Shown: one piece after another, positions 20,955 through 31,643 of the stretch
Numbering within the stretch: the stretch's first letter is position 1
Layout: the number at the start of each line of letters is the position of its first letter
Assembly: GCF_033115175.1 (NCBI RefSeq)
Contig: NC_084833.1
Span: 50,802,716-50,866,715 of the forward strand
DNA from: Lepus europaeus
Taxonomy: Eukaryota; Chordata; Mammalia; Lagomorpha; Leporidae
Direction of reading: 5' to 3'
Length of the DNA stretch: 64,000 bases
The notes under the pieces: generated by a model
Database searches by the model: none
What the model saw: only the letters and a program-made list of their open reading frames with translations
What the model was told of the DNA's origin: nothing
Position numbers and translations under genes: made by a program

Positions 20955-21785
20955 GTCTTTTGTTTTTTTCTGTGGAAAGCATCTATTTAGAATTAGCCAG
21001 CTGGACCCTATATTTGATCCCCATTTTGTTGGCAACATCCAAAGCATCATATTCCAGAGCCAGCAAGCACATGCTTCTCTCTGTCAGGCCTGATCAGGGT
21101 ACTGACCTTGGCCCCATCAATGTCATGCAGCTTTTTCATGGCCTGTTTGATCTGGTGCTTGTTGGCCTTGACATCCACAATGAGCACAGCGGGTTGCTGT
21201 CTTCCGTCTTCCTCACAACGGACACAGTGACTTGAAGATGGCATAAAGGTCAAGACGGCTTCCCCTAGGGGAGCTCTTCCAAGGCTATGTGGGCTGCCTC
21301 CAGGGCTGCGGAAGGTGGGTAATGTGCAGACCTTTGTGTGTGTCGGTTCATTTATTTTCATCTACTTGAAAGGCAAAGCAACACAGAGAAGGAGAGAGAG
21401 AGAAAGAGAGAGAGAGATTCTATCAGCTGGTTAACTCCTCAAATGCCCGTAGCAGTCGGGGCAGGGCCAGGCAGAAGCCAGAAGCCCAGAACTCCATCCA
21501 GGTCTCTCACATGGGTGGCAGGGGTCCATGCACTTGAGCACCATCTGCTGCCTCCCAGGATGCATTAGCAGGAAGCTGGATCAGAAGAGCAGCATCTGGG
21601 ACTCAGACTCAAACTCGGACAGGAGATGCTGGAACCGTGAGCAGCGGCTTCGCCTGCGGCATCTCCACACCCACCCCAGGTGTCCATGACTGTGGTCATC
21701 CCTCATTGCTACTTTGCTTTGGCTTCAGCTTTGGGAGGAGCAGGAGATTCCTTCCTAACCTTAGGTGCCATCTTTGTGAAAAGGT
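20955..21785 (-). pseudogene. RPL23A: RPL23A processed pseudogene, split by a CSINE
   Basis: On the minus strand the ATG at 21771-21769 opens a start like ribosomal protein L23a (MAPK, then APPKAEAKAK). After a CSINE at about 21340-21682 the coding sequence resumes and includes VDVKANKHQIKQ and TLIRPD, both of which match uL23. The 3' UTR piece gtccagctggctaattctaa and an A-rich tail near 20940-20975 follow. There are no introns. The copy has a stop soon after the N-terminal segment, a region deleted or unalignable near the SINE, and a frameshift near the C-terminus, so it cannot make the protein. Confidence 0.9.
21340..21682 (-). mobile_element. CSINE (older group) inside the RPL23A pseudogene
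   Basis: Minus-strand tail region followed by tgaaaggcaaagcaacacag, with head complement ending at about cacacccacccca. It interrupts the lysine-rich N-terminal part of the pseudogene, so the retrocopy is older than the SINE. Confidence 0.85.
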
Positions 21786-22336
21786 GAGAAGACCATGTTA
21801 TACCCTCTGCATTGTTTAAAAAAAATTTTTTACTGTAAATTGGTATTATTTTTATAATTACAGTAAAACATAATAAAACCAATGTGCTGTCCTAATTTTC
21901 TGCCTCCTTAGGAACATTATCTCCAGGTTGTGGAGTCCCACTTTCCCTACCAAGGAAGCTCTCATTATTACTAATCTCCAGCCCTATCTGTAGGTGTGTC
22001 CTCTTGAAGCTTGGAGGACAGAAGACAATGGCTCTGTGGGTTTCACGTTGTGGTTTCTTTTATCAATCAAGAGCCCCTCACAGTTTTGGCATCTTCCTAT
22101 CTCCATGCCATCTTCAAAGGGTGGGAAGCCCTGGTTCTTCCCAACAGTTAGCTGCTCTTCTGCACCCCACAGAGCCTCCAACAGCTCATGTGTTGCTTTT
22201 GTACAGTGTTTTTCTTTTGAGAAACAAACCCACATCCTACTCACCCTACTCCAGCTGCTTAGTCTTTTCTATCTTTGTACGCCCACCCCCTAGCTCCTGG
22301 TATAGGTAGTTCCTGGAGCATAACATAGCAGAAACT
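21786..22336. other. Unassigned sequence, possible L2 3' end
   Basis: Segment ctttgtacgcccacccccta followed by cctggtataggtagttcctg near 22275-22315 looks like a diverged plus-strand L2 3' end. The 86-residue minus frame and the 99-101-residue plus frames here have no recognised domain. Confidence 0.4.
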
Positions 22337-22680
22337 GGGGCCAGGGTTGCATAGCAGGTAAAGCTGCCACCTGCAACACCAGCATCCATATGGGCACCAG
22401 TTCAAGTCCCAGCTGCTCCACTTCCGATTCAGCTCCCTGCTAATGGACTGGAAAAGCGGTGGAAAATGATCCAAGTCCCCGGCCCCTGCACCTACGTGAG
22501 AGACCCAAATGAAGTTCCTGGCTCCTAGCTTCAGCTTGACTCAACCCTGCCTGGTATAGCCATCTGGGGAATGAACCAGCAGATAGAAATTCTCCCTCTC
22601 TCTCTGCCTCTTCCTCTCTGTGTGTGTGTGTAACTCTGACTTTCAAATAAATAAATACATCTTTTAAAAAAAAAAAAAGA
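22337..22680 (+). mobile_element. CSINE (older group), full length
   Basis: Head tggggccagggttgcatagc, a CT tract containing a short (TG)n, and tail caaataaataaatacatc with about 13 A. Confidence 0.93.
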
Positions 22681-22804
22681 ATCATCTTTAACTGCAAGGA
22701 TGTCCATTAAACATCACAAATGAACATGCCAAAGGAGAAGCCATGTTGGCAAAATGCTCACTTACCTCACACAAACATCTCAAACCCACCATTCACTGAC
22801 TTCC

Positions 22805-24095
22805 CATGAGTGCATTTTTTAAAGTTTTTTTTTTTAGAGAGAGAGAGAGAGAAAGTAGGCACACATGTGTTGGTAAATGCTAACTGTCCCTTATTCACAT
22901 AGAGACACAGTAGAATCTTTGAGCCCAATATCCAGTGAAAGGAAGGAAAAAGCTAGACTTCTAAGCACTACCACACAGGGGCCTACCACCCGCCAGCTTC
23001 CAGCACAGTGGTGTTGATTTCATACAGTTTTTGTGGCGATAAGAAGGGATGAAAATGAATTTGGAAGAGAAAGAGAGTTTTTTTTTTCCCATTGTATTCT
23101 GTTTAAGGCATTTTTCTTGCCTGCATTAAGGTGAAAACCATGATGCACAGAAAAGAGATCTCAAAAATAGGGAAACTGAGCATAAGAGAGAAAAACAAAT
23201 AAGACTGTAATTGCTCCCAGGTACTGGAGAAAATTTAAAAGAAAAGAAAACAAAAAAGCTTGGACTCCATTGGTGTTTTTAGTCATCTTCTTCATCCTCC
23301 TTTCCTTCCCCTCCATCATCATTCCCATCTTCATCAATGTCTTCCAATCCTTCCTCTTCATCATCATCATCGTCTTCTCCATCCCCTTCCTCATCATCCA
23401 TATCAGGAACCAAGTAGTGCTGCAACAGCTTTGGCCAAATATCATTTTGATGACCTCTCCCAACTCTTCTGCACCTGCAGCAGCATGGTCAGGAAGCCGG
23501 ATACTGAAGCTCTCTGGGTCCTCGTGCTGCCTCTTCCTGCTGGCCTTGTTCTGCCTTTGACTTGAACGTTTCATCAAATCCTTTCCAGATTTCCATTTGA
23601 TTTCAGTGGTCTTTGAAGATGGATCACCACTCTTTCAGATGACATTTTTTTTGGAGAGAATTTTATTTTCAAAGTAAGGATTTTCACCAAAGTAAAAATC
23701 TATTCTGTAACCTGATTTAATATCTTCAAATTCTATCAAATTATATCACTTTCATGAGTAGATAAGGCAGCACCTTTTCACCCTCCTCCCCAAGTGGTAC
23801 AGATGCTTGCTAATGGTTGACAAATGTCATTACCCCCAAATTTGGGATTTTGGTGATAATTCTGACCTCTTCTGAAAAAAAAATGTTGGCACAGTTTGTT
23901 ATATTTCTGCTTTAGTTTCAAAATCTCCTCCTGGGCTTGTTCATTTAGGCTGTCTGTTTCATTTTGTGCTTTATCAGTATGATCAGTTGCTCCTTATTTT
24001 TCTCCTTTCAACAAACCCTGAGAGGCCCAGGCCAGGCATTGGTTTCAGCTTCTTCATTTGAAGCAGGAGCGAAGATGCGTGTTTGGAAGCCATGC
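22805..24095 (-). pseudogene. SET: SET processed pseudogene with 3' UTR
   Basis: The minus strand carries an intronless copy of SET (TAF-I / I2PP2A, a histone chaperone and PP2A inhibitor). The frame near 23577 reads [16 protein letters not shown], then [11 protein letters not shown], as in SET. The downstream acidic tail region is frameshifted and reads Met/Lys-rich. The helical N-terminal part is recognisable near 23890-24020. The 3' UTR is retained down to about 22815, where ctaaaaaaaaaaac marks the poly(A). Several frameshifts rule out function. Confidence 0.92.
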
Positions 24096-24261
24096 TCCAA
24101 GGAAAATCCAAGAACCAGCACCAGAAAGGAAGTTTTCTAATTGTTCTAGGCAGGAAGTTAAATGAAGCACCTGTTACTCCATCTTGTCTACAACTGGAAG
24201 TCCTCTATTCCAATAACCTCATAAAAGTTCTCCAGGTAGTCCCTTTCACTGTTAAATTTAA
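24096..24261. other. Unassigned sequence upstream of the SET retrocopy
   Basis: Short interval holding the presumed 5' flank of the pseudogene. It ends in cactgttaaattta, which is the TSD of the next fragment. Confidence 0.35.
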
Positions 24262-24354
24262 AGATTTTTAAAATTTATTTGAAAGACAAGAGTTACAGAA
24301 AGAGGCAGAGACAGAGAGCGAGAGAGGTCTTCCCTTTGCTGGTTCACTCCTCAC
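24262..24354 (-). mobile_element. CSINE 3' fragment with TSD (5'-truncated insertion)
   Basis: Only the tail and purine tract plus tgctggttcactcctcac are present. Flanks cactgttaaattta (24248-24261) and cactgttaattta (24355-24367) form a near-perfect TSD, so this copy was truncated on insertion and not by later deletion. Confidence 0.85.
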
Positions 24355-24367
24355 ACTGTTAATTTAA

Positions 24368-24639
24368 AACTAATTCATTGGACTGATCTGGGAACACGAA
24401 AGTAACAACTGTAAAAAGCACAACAGAGAAACTCCTATAATTTCTCTATAATATTAACTCTGAGTAATGTTTTGTGTCTTTTATATTTCCTTCCATCTTC
24501 TCTACCTCTTGAATTTTGCATGGCTTTTTCCATCAGTCCTCTGCCTACTTGATCTCTTTTCTTTTTAGCCTTCAATACTAACGATAATACCATTGTTTTT
24601 AAATTTTGTACACTGTTAGCTTCTAGGAGATACCTGCTT
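24368..24639. other. Unassigned sequence
   Basis: AT-rich interval leading into the L2. It may be the 5' continuation of that element, but I cannot align it. Confidence 0.35.
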
Positions 24640-26040
24640 CCTGGTTTTAATCTAAGCCTTCCAATCTCTAAGAATGCTCTCTCATATAGTTTGCTTCACA
24701 AATTCCTCTTCTTCCATCTACCTTTAAATATTGACTTTTTCCCTGCTTCTCTCTCATTATCTACGCCAAACCTTAGTGATCTCATCACTTTCCCATGACT
24801 TCGGTTATCATCCATGTGCTTGTTACTCATGAATTTGTATTTCCAAATGTCCTCAGTGCTCCAGAGCCATATCACTAATTGCCTAAGACAAATCTCTGCA
24901 TTATGTGTGTTTCACATTTGATCCCCAATGGAACTATTATCTTCTCCAAGAACCTCAACTGCGCCATGGTTCCATCTCAAGGAATGGCACTAACTTGTAC
25001 CTTTTCAAGCTAAACATAGAAGCCATACTCAGCTGTTCCTCCTTTCTTCTTCTTAATTTCCACATTTAGTGAGGGATCCTAACTCTTGACTAGTTGATTT
25101 CCTAAATCTTTCTTTGCTTCAAATCCATGCCTCAATTTCCCCACAATCCTGTTGTTCACACTTTCTTCATTTTTCTCTCACTTGGATGGACTATTGTGGT
25201 AGCCTACTGTTTAATCTCTGGATAAGCACTGGCTGCATTGTGGCCTCTGCGAATCACCAACTAGATGATGTCCCTCTTTTCAAAAGCTCTAGTGGTTCCC
25301 CGTAACTTTCGGGATATACTCTGACTCCTGTAGCTTAGTAAATACATGGCTTTTTTTTTTTTTTTTTTAGATTTATTGCTTTATTTGAAAGGCAGAGTTA
25401 CAGAGAGGAAGAAAAGGGGGAGAAAGAGAGAGGAAAAAAAAAAAAAGAGAGAGAGATCTTCCATCTGCTGGTTCACTCTCCAAATGGTTGCAAGAGCTGG
25501 GGCTGGGCCAGGCCAAAGCCAGCAGCCAGGAGCTTCATCCAGGTCTCCCACATGGGTGGAAGGGGCCTGGGCATTTGCACCATCTTCCCCTCCTTTCCCA
25601 GGCACATTAGCAGGGAGCTGGATCGGAAGACGCCAACAAAAGCCCATATGGGATGTTGATATTGTAGGCAGTGGCTTAACCTGCTGTGCCTCTGCATGGG
25701 GCCCAAGCACAAGGCTCTTAATGGTCCTCCTCCAAGCTCCCTTTTCAGCCTTGCTTCCTGCTCCCCAAATACAGAATCCCCTCTACTTTTGTGCATATTC
25801 TTCTTTGTGTCCGAAAAGCCCTTCTCCATTTTTGTTTGACAAATGCTTTGTCCCATTTCAATAGACAGCTTAAATGTACATTTTTTTCCAGTGAACTCTG
25901 TCCTGGAATCCCTGAAGAAATGTATCCCCTGTTTCCTCCCATGCCCTGGTAATTCTTTCAATCCAATGAATACCACACTTGTCAAGGTGGGCTGTAACTA
26001 TGTCTTAACATCTATTTCTCCTACTATAGTGAGATTTAAA
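24640..26040 (+). mobile_element. L2 LINE, long copy split by a CSINE
   Basis: The order of plus-strand L2 is clear: atccatgtgcttgttactca, ttggatggactattgtggta, tctagtggttccccgtaact before the CSINE, then aatgctttgtcccatttcaa and gaactctgtcctggaatccc after it. The coding frame is gone. Confidence 0.8.
25351..25703 (-). mobile_element. CSINE (older group) inside L2
   Basis: A T-run of about 18, attgctttatttgaaaggc, a purine tract with an (A)n interruption, and the head complement ctgcatggggccc. Confidence 0.93.
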
Positions 26041-26082
26041 AAAAATAGTGGCTATCTTTCTTGCTCTTTTAAAAATCTTTTA

Positions 26083-26420
26083 GAGGGGCTGGTGCTGTGG
26101 CATAGCAGGTAAAGCTGCCGCCTGCAGTGCTGACATCTCATAAAGGCGCTGGTTCCGATTCCAGCTGCTCCACTTCTGATCCAAGTTCTTCCTAATGCAC
26201 CTGAGAAAGCAACAGAAGATGGTCCAAGTCCTTGGGCCCCTGCACCCATGTGGGAGACTTGGATGAAGCTCTTGGCTCCTGGCTTTGGCCTGACCCAGCC
26301 CAGGACCATTTTGGCCATTTGGGAAGTGAACAAGTGGATAGAAGACCTCTCACTCTCTCTTTCTACCTCTGCCTCTCCGTCTCTGTAGCTCTGACTTTCA
26401 AATAAATGAGCTTTAAAAAA
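26083..26420 (+). mobile_element. CSINE (older group), full length
   Basis: Head aggggctggtgctgtggcat and tail caaataaatgagctttaaa. An opposed CSINE follows within 10 bases, so the pair could fold back. Confidence 0.93.
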
Positions 26421-26429
26421 TTATAGAAA

Positions 26430-26722
26430 AAAGTATTTATTTTTATTTTATTTGAACGTCAGAGAGATCCTCTGCCTGCTTGTTCACTCACCAAATGCCC
26501 TCAGTGGCTGCGGCGAGGCCAAGCTGAAGCCGGGAGTCCAAACTCCACCTGAATCTCCCACATAGGTGGTAGGGATCTAGGTGCTGGGCCCCCACCTGTT
26601 GCCTCCCAGGATGCACACTCACAGGAGCTAGAATTGGAAGTGGAGATAAGATTTGAACCCAGGCACTGAATATGGGATGTGAGTGTCCAAAGAGGCATCT
26701 TAACTGCTGACCACACACACAT
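26430..26722 (-). mobile_element. CSINE, old diverged subtype
   Basis: Tail-side tatttatttttattttattt, a very short purine tract, tgttcactcaccaaatgccc, and a head complement near ctgctgaccacacacaca. Confidence 0.82.
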
Positions 26723-26724
26723 CC

Positions 26725-27045
26725 TCTTTTATTATTTTTTTATTTATGTGAGAGGTAAAGAGGCAGAGACTAAGAGATGCGCACACACCGACTGACTGAC
26801 AGATAGTTCCCATCCACTGGTTCACTCCTCAAATACCCACGGAGGCTGGGACTGCACCAGGCCTGAAGGCAGGAGCCAGAACTTCAATCCAGGTCCCCCT
26901 CACGAGTGGCAGGAACCTATTATCTTGGGCATCACTGCTGCTTCCCAGAGTCAACCTGGCAGGAAGCTGAGGTCAGGAGCCAGAGCTGGGAATCAAACTT
27001 TGGTTCTGTGATACGGGATATGGAAATCTTATCCTCTAGGCTAAA
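26725..27045 (-). mobile_element. CSINE, old diverged subtype
   Basis: Tail-side attatttttttatttatgtg, ggttcactcctcaaatacc, and a badly eroded head. It lies directly next to another old minus-strand copy. Confidence 0.78.
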
Positions 27046-27425
27046 TATCTAACCTCTAGGCAAAATGTTTGCTCCCAACTGTGGCTATCTTATTCCTCTC
27101 TGTATTTATCTTTCCAAGGTCGACACTTGGTTTCCTAAGCCGAGGCCTCTGTGTAGGCTTCAGTGAGCCCCATGAGTTCTGTGATACTTGTGGAAGGAGA
27201 AATTACATGTTTGGACAGTATTTTCCTGGGAAGGTCCCCTGTGGTCACCAGATTTTCAGAGGGGCCCTGCATCACAAATAGTTAAGTGTCCCTACTTTAG
27301 GAAAAAATTTTGCCACGTTGTTTTCCGAAACCTGACCCTCAGCTGGAGCCTACACTTCCCAATGGGAGCGGGAGGACTCTGTTCTGCTGATATCTGTCAT
27401 TCTTGAGACAGGAGAGCTGGAGCGA
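27046..27425. other. Old interspersed repeat remnant, family not assigned
   Basis: The segment gtcaccagattttcagaggg with cctgcatcacaaatagttaa resembles a widespread ancient mammalian repeat, but I cannot name it. No gene is seen. Confidence 0.35.
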
Positions 27426-28125
27426 GGGCGGGGCGTGCAGCAGCTCTCTTGCGGATGGGAACATCCAAAAGACTGAATTCTCAAAGCCCAGGAATCTTCG
27501 CCCTTCCACCCTCTGTCTCTGTCTCTCTCTGTGTCTCTCCCTCATTCCCGGCTTCCTTCTTCTCTCTCCCCTCCTTTCTCTTTCACACCCACAAGCACAC
27601 ACATACTAGAATGAATGCAAACTCACCCCCCCACCCCCCCCACCCCCCGCATACACACAAATACGCATGCACACTTATCCGCATACGCACAGGTAAACAC
27701 ACACAATCCGGCCACACACCAATGTGCATTCTGAATCACACACGCCTTGCTCCTGTGTGCTCCGTGTGTACACACACACACACACACACCTTGCTCCTGT
27801 GTGCTCCGTGTGTACACACACACACACACGCCTTGCTCCTGTGTGCTCCGTGTGTACATATACACACACACACACGCCTTGCTCCTGTGTGCTCCGTGTG
27901 TACACACACACACACGCGCTCATGGGAAACTCACAGGACCTGGCTCCTGCTCCTCCCTCCCGCACAGCGCCAGCATTGCCCCTGGCATCAGGCCCGCGGA
28001 GACAGCCGAGTGGAGCCATCTGTCACGCTGAGGTTCCTGAGCGCCGCCCATCCTGCCTGAGCTCAGCCGGTCGGCATGCCGAGCACGCAGCCTTGCTATT
28101 CTCTCCGGCTGAATCATGCTGAGTG
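27426..28125. promoter_or_regulatory. GC-rich patch with a GC box, possible weak promoter
   Basis: A GC-box motif gggcggggc lies at 27426-27434. A cluster of about 13 CpG occurs within roughly 27955-28115, far denser than in nearby sequence. The interval also holds CT-rich and CA-rich simple sequence and a minisatellite. No transcript structure can be read, so this is only a candidate. Confidence 0.35.
27745..27920 (+). repeat. Minisatellite, four units of 42-46 bp
   Basis: Units start at 27745, 27789, 27831 and 27877, each with ccttgctcctgtgtgctccg followed by tgtgta and a (CA)n of variable length. The 5' two-thirds of each unit is identical and the CA portion accounts for the length differences. 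All six frames run open through part of it, which creates false proteins. Confidence 0.93.
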
Positions 28126-28359
28126 AGCTGGCCCGGTTAGAGTTTATCAAATCGGAACAGAATTTTGGCAAAACAGATGACTTGTGAGCTTGGCATTTGT
28201 GGGCTTGGGAGGTGGAGACCTGTGGGGTGGGGGGAGCAGAGAGGGAGGAAATTGCTATTGGATATACTGGGAGCTGCCAGACACTAAGTTCAAGAAGCAG
28301 GGTGGCAGGGGAACTTAGGTGCAGGAAGTGAAGCTTAAAAAACAAAACAAAACAAAACA
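28126..28359. other. Non-repetitive sequence
   Basis: The sequence downstream of the GC-rich patch contains tgctgagtgagc (about 28117), a MAF/AP-1-like half match, and a (CAAAA)n run near 28340. The function is unknown. Confidence 0.3.
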
Positions 28360-28818
28360 AAAAAAACCCTGATTCTGATTCCAGGGGTCTGCCAATTAAT
28401 AGCCATGTGACTTTGAACATGCTAATTTTACCTCTTTGAGCCTTGATTTAGGTTATAGAATCAAAGGTTGGTAACAGGGCTGGCGCCATGGCACAGTAGG
28501 TTAATCCTCTGCCTGCGGCACCAGCATCCCATATGGGCACCGGTTCTAGTCCTGGCTGCTCCTCTTCTAATCCAGCTCTCTGCTGTGGCCTTCCGGCAGT
28601 AGAAGATGGCCCAAGTCCTTAGCCCCTTGCGCCCGCATGGGAGACCAGGAAAAACCACCTGGCTCCTGGCTTTGGATCTGCGCAGCTCCGGCCATTGCGG
28701 CCATCTGGGGAGTGACCCAATGGAAAGAAGACCTTTCTCTCTGTCCCTCCCTCTGAGAAGGTACTTATCAATCAACATGTTGCCCTAGCATAGTAAGTAC
28801 TTAATCGATGGTAGCTTT
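28360..28818 (+). mobile_element. MIR SINE split by a CSINE
   Basis: MIR landmarks are attctgattccaggggtctg, tagccatgtgactttgaaca, then after the CSINE catagtaagtacttaatcga. A second, young CSINE cuts its extreme 3' end at 28818. Confidence 0.75.
28476..28757 (+). mobile_element. CSINE, intermediate subtype, 3'-truncated
   Basis: Head cagggctggcgccatggcac with a young-type gttaatcctctgcctg start. It stops within the CT tract (ctgtccctccctctg), without an A tail. Confidence 0.9.
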
Positions 28819-29160
28819 TTTTTTTTAATTTTTGACAGGCAGAGTGGACAGTGAGAGAGAGACAGACAGAAAGGTCTTCCTTTTGCCGTTGGTTCACCCT
28901 CCAATGGCCGCCGCGGTAGGCGCGCTGCGACCAGCGCACTGCGCTGATCCGATGGCAGGAGCCAGGTGCTTATCCTGGTCTCCCATGGGGTGCAGGGTCC
29001 AAGCACTTGGGCCATCCTCCACTGCACTCCCTGGCCACAGCAGAGAGCTGGCCTGGAAGAGGGGCAACCGGGACAGGATCGGTGCCCCGACCGGGACTAG
29101 AACCTGATGTGCCGGTGCCGCAAGGCGGAGGATTAGCCTAGTGAGCCATGGCGCCGGCCA
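28819..29160 (-). mobile_element. CSINE (young group), full length with TSD
   Basis: Minus-strand copy starting ttttttttttaatttttgac and ending gagccatggcgccggcc. The TSD ggtagcttt is at 28810-28818 and 29161-29169. Confidence 0.96.
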
Positions 29161-29169
29161 GGTAGCTTT

Positions 29170-29499
29170 GGTCAGAGAAGAAGCAAGGTCAAAGAGAACG
29201 CGTAGACCAGCTAGCCCAGCCTAACCAGCCCTTCATCCACACCCCATCTTCACTGTCCACCAGCTTGGTACCTAACGTGGCTTCCAGTCTTCACCTGCAG
29301 GCTGCATGCCCATCTTGTACTCCATCCACCACTTGTCCAGCTACCTGGCTAATGTTCTTCCCACTCCCCTTCTGAACCTGAAAATTGGCTGTCTTGATAC
29401 CACTTTCAACCCTGCCCAGCCCTTCTGGTTGCTTCTGCCTCTGGTTGCTCCACCCACACAGCTCCTAACACCTATCTCATTACCTGGTTTGAGACAATA
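29170..29499. other. Unassigned sequence, L2-like
   Basis: Pyrimidine-rich text with phrases such as cactttcaaccctgcccagc might be an old plus-strand L2, but I cannot confirm it. Confidence 0.35.
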
Positions 29500-29690
29500 A
29501 TGAAAATTATAGCAATACATGGAATTTACCATTCCCTTATTAGGTGCCAGACACTTGTAAACCAAATCTCAATTAATCTTCACCATTTTATAAAGTAGAT
29601 AGTACTATTATCTCCATTCTACAGTGGAAGAAACTGAGGTATCCAAAGCTCAAGTAATTGTCCATAATAAGACACCGATTCTAAGGACAT
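29500..29690 (-). mobile_element. MIR SINE
   Basis: Reverse-complement MIR landmarks are attaggtgccagacacttgt, tctccattctacagtggaag and aaactgaggtatccaaagct. Confidence 0.75.
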
Positions 29691-29904
29691 GCTATTATCT
29701 TGTGTACTGCTAACAGACGCTGGCAGCATACCATGTTTCAATGCTACGGTGCGTCCTGATTTCAGAAATGTTCAACAGCTGGGAGTGAGCGGTGAGGAGA
29801 GTAATTCACAGCATCAGAAGGGTGCAGTGATTGTGTCGGAGCCAGGATCTGTCCCCTGGAAGCCTGTGTAACTCAAATGCCTCCACCACACTTCGCTGTC
29901 AGTC

Positions 29905-30130
29905 ACAGGTATTGACCACCGTACGCAGCAGACACTGTGAACTTCTTCAGATGCACTACTTCTTCAGACCTCATCGACACTCCAAGAGCTGGGGATTTTT
30001 GTCCACTTTGTTCTATGGATGAGGAAACAGGCTCAGAGAGGTAATATAGTCTGTCCAAAAGAGCATCATAAGCCATGGAACTGGTATTCAAAACCAGGCT
30101 TTCTGATTCCCAGTTCTTTACTCCTGAACA
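29905..30130 (-). mobile_element. MIR SINE
   Basis: The pattern tctatggatgaggaaacagg, then ctcagagaggtaatatagtc and gaactggtattcaaaaccag, is reverse-complement MIR. A shorter MIR-like piece (gtgtcggagccaggatctg) sits just before it. Confidence 0.75.
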
Positions 30131-30699
30131 TTCTCTGAGTCAGATAGCTTCTCTCTGCCTTGGTAGTTCCCACAGCTTCCTCTGAAGGTCTTCACTGGCC
30201 GGCCTGGGATGCTGTCCTCATGATTTCCAGCTCCAGTTCGTTTTGCTTGTGGAGGAAGAGTGGCACGGGTCAGAACATTGGCTTCTTTTGCAATTCCATC
30301 CTTGGGTAGTAACCTCTGCACAGGACTTGCTTGTAGTGGACCTTACTCACCTACTCCTGGTACCTGACAAAATTCGTATGCTCTTCTTTGAGATCATACA
30401 TGTAAGGAATCTGCATAAGGCATTAGTGCATTGTTAGAATATTTCTAGCTCTAGTCCCCAGCCACATTTCTGGCTTTGATAAACAAAAGTTCCCATTAAA
30501 CTTGGAAAATCCCCCAAGGATCTCCGACTTCCTATCTTTGTCTGTACCTTTCCACATATCTGTAAAGTGTTTTTATTGTCACTTATGATCCAGCCTACCC
30601 CAAAGACCTAGTTCATAGGCTTCCTTCTAGGAGGCATTCGTGAGTAGCTGTCCTAGAAATGACCCATTTCTCCTATTTAATCTTTGACTGTAAACTCTT
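30131..30699. other. Unassigned sequence
   Basis: Moderate-complexity sequence. Frames of 64-67 residues have no recognised domain, and no known repeat is anchored. Confidence 0.35.
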
Positions 30700-31021
30700 T
30701 AAAATTTGTTTATTTAATTTTACCTTATTTTAAAGGCTTAGGGACAGAGAGATGGATAGAGAGCACTCATATTCTGATTCCCTTCCCAGACATCCACAAC
30801 ACTTGGGGCTTGGATAGACTGAATCGAGAAACTGGGAACTCAATCCGGGTCTCCCACATGGGTGGCAGGGACCCAAGTTCCCGAGTCATCACGTGCTGCC
30901 TGCCAGGGGGCGTGTTATCAGGAAGCTGGGTTGGAAGCAGAGTAGCCTGGTCTCTGACTCCAATATGGGATGCGGATATCCCGAGATGCGACCTTAACGG
31001 CGGTGCCAGATGCCTGCCCTG
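30700..31021 (-). mobile_element. CSINE (old subtype), full length
   Basis: Tail-side tttgtttatttaattttacc, gtctcccacatgggtggcag, and head complement gccagatgcctgccct. Flanks near ctgtaaactctt and ctctgaactctt are a possible decayed TSD. Confidence 0.88.
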
Positions 31022-31640
31022 ACTCTGAACTCTTATGACATGCAATGCTCATAGCCTTGTAATTGAGTTTCTGACATGCAAGACCTCTCCTCTGTGGAGG
31101 ACTGTGTTGGCTTTGCCTTCCCAACATCCCCTCCTGCATTTCGTAGCAGCAACTTGGTTTTTCTCTGATTAGCCATCTTGCTTCATTTTTACTTCATGTG
31201 TCTTGGGTGATCTCACCTCCCAAATCCAGAGGCAGGCGTGTGACTTGGGCCTTTTTAGTCGCTGTGATTGGCTCGTTGAAGGGCAGATGTTTCAATAAAA
31301 AGCCTTGATCATTATACTAGGACTTCTGCTGGAACCATTGGAATAAGAAGCTCTGTTTTTGCTGTGTTTGGATGTAGACACCGAGCTGCAAGGGGCTTTC
31401 TGAGGATGAAGCTACCCAATAGTGAATTACAGAAAGAAACATCATCTTGAGGATAACACAGTTGAGAGCCCATGGGTCTTGGATTCCATTCTTCCTGAAG
31501 CTGGAAGTAATATGCTTGGGACTACCCCCACTCACTTTTTTTTCCTTTTAAGCTAGTTTGAGTTGGGTTTCTGTAATGTGTAATTAAAAGATATGAACAC
31601 ATCCTCAATTTATTTTTGAACTTCAAGAAGGTGAAGACTT
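31022..31640 (+). mobile_element. Ancient LTR- or DNA-transposon-like remnant
   Basis: The right part ends taagctagtttgagttgggt with tctgtaatgtgtaattaaaa, a pattern seen at the 3' end of old mammalian interspersed repeats. The exact family is not assigned. Confidence 0.4.
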
Positions 31641-31643
31641 GAT

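Noticed and set aside
21338-21568. Independent 76-residue plus-strand gene beside RPL23A pseudogene
   Set aside because: It is a translation of the CSINE that interrupts the pseudogene.
27745-27920. Possible CRISPR-like array of repeats and spacers
   Set aside because: The variable part is only (CA)n, the genome is mammalian, and unit structure is that of a minisatellite.
27449-28060. 203-residue His/Thr-rich frame (longest in the window)
   Set aside because: It is a reading of CT-rich and CA-rich simple sequence and the minisatellite. Other frames across the same interval are equally open.
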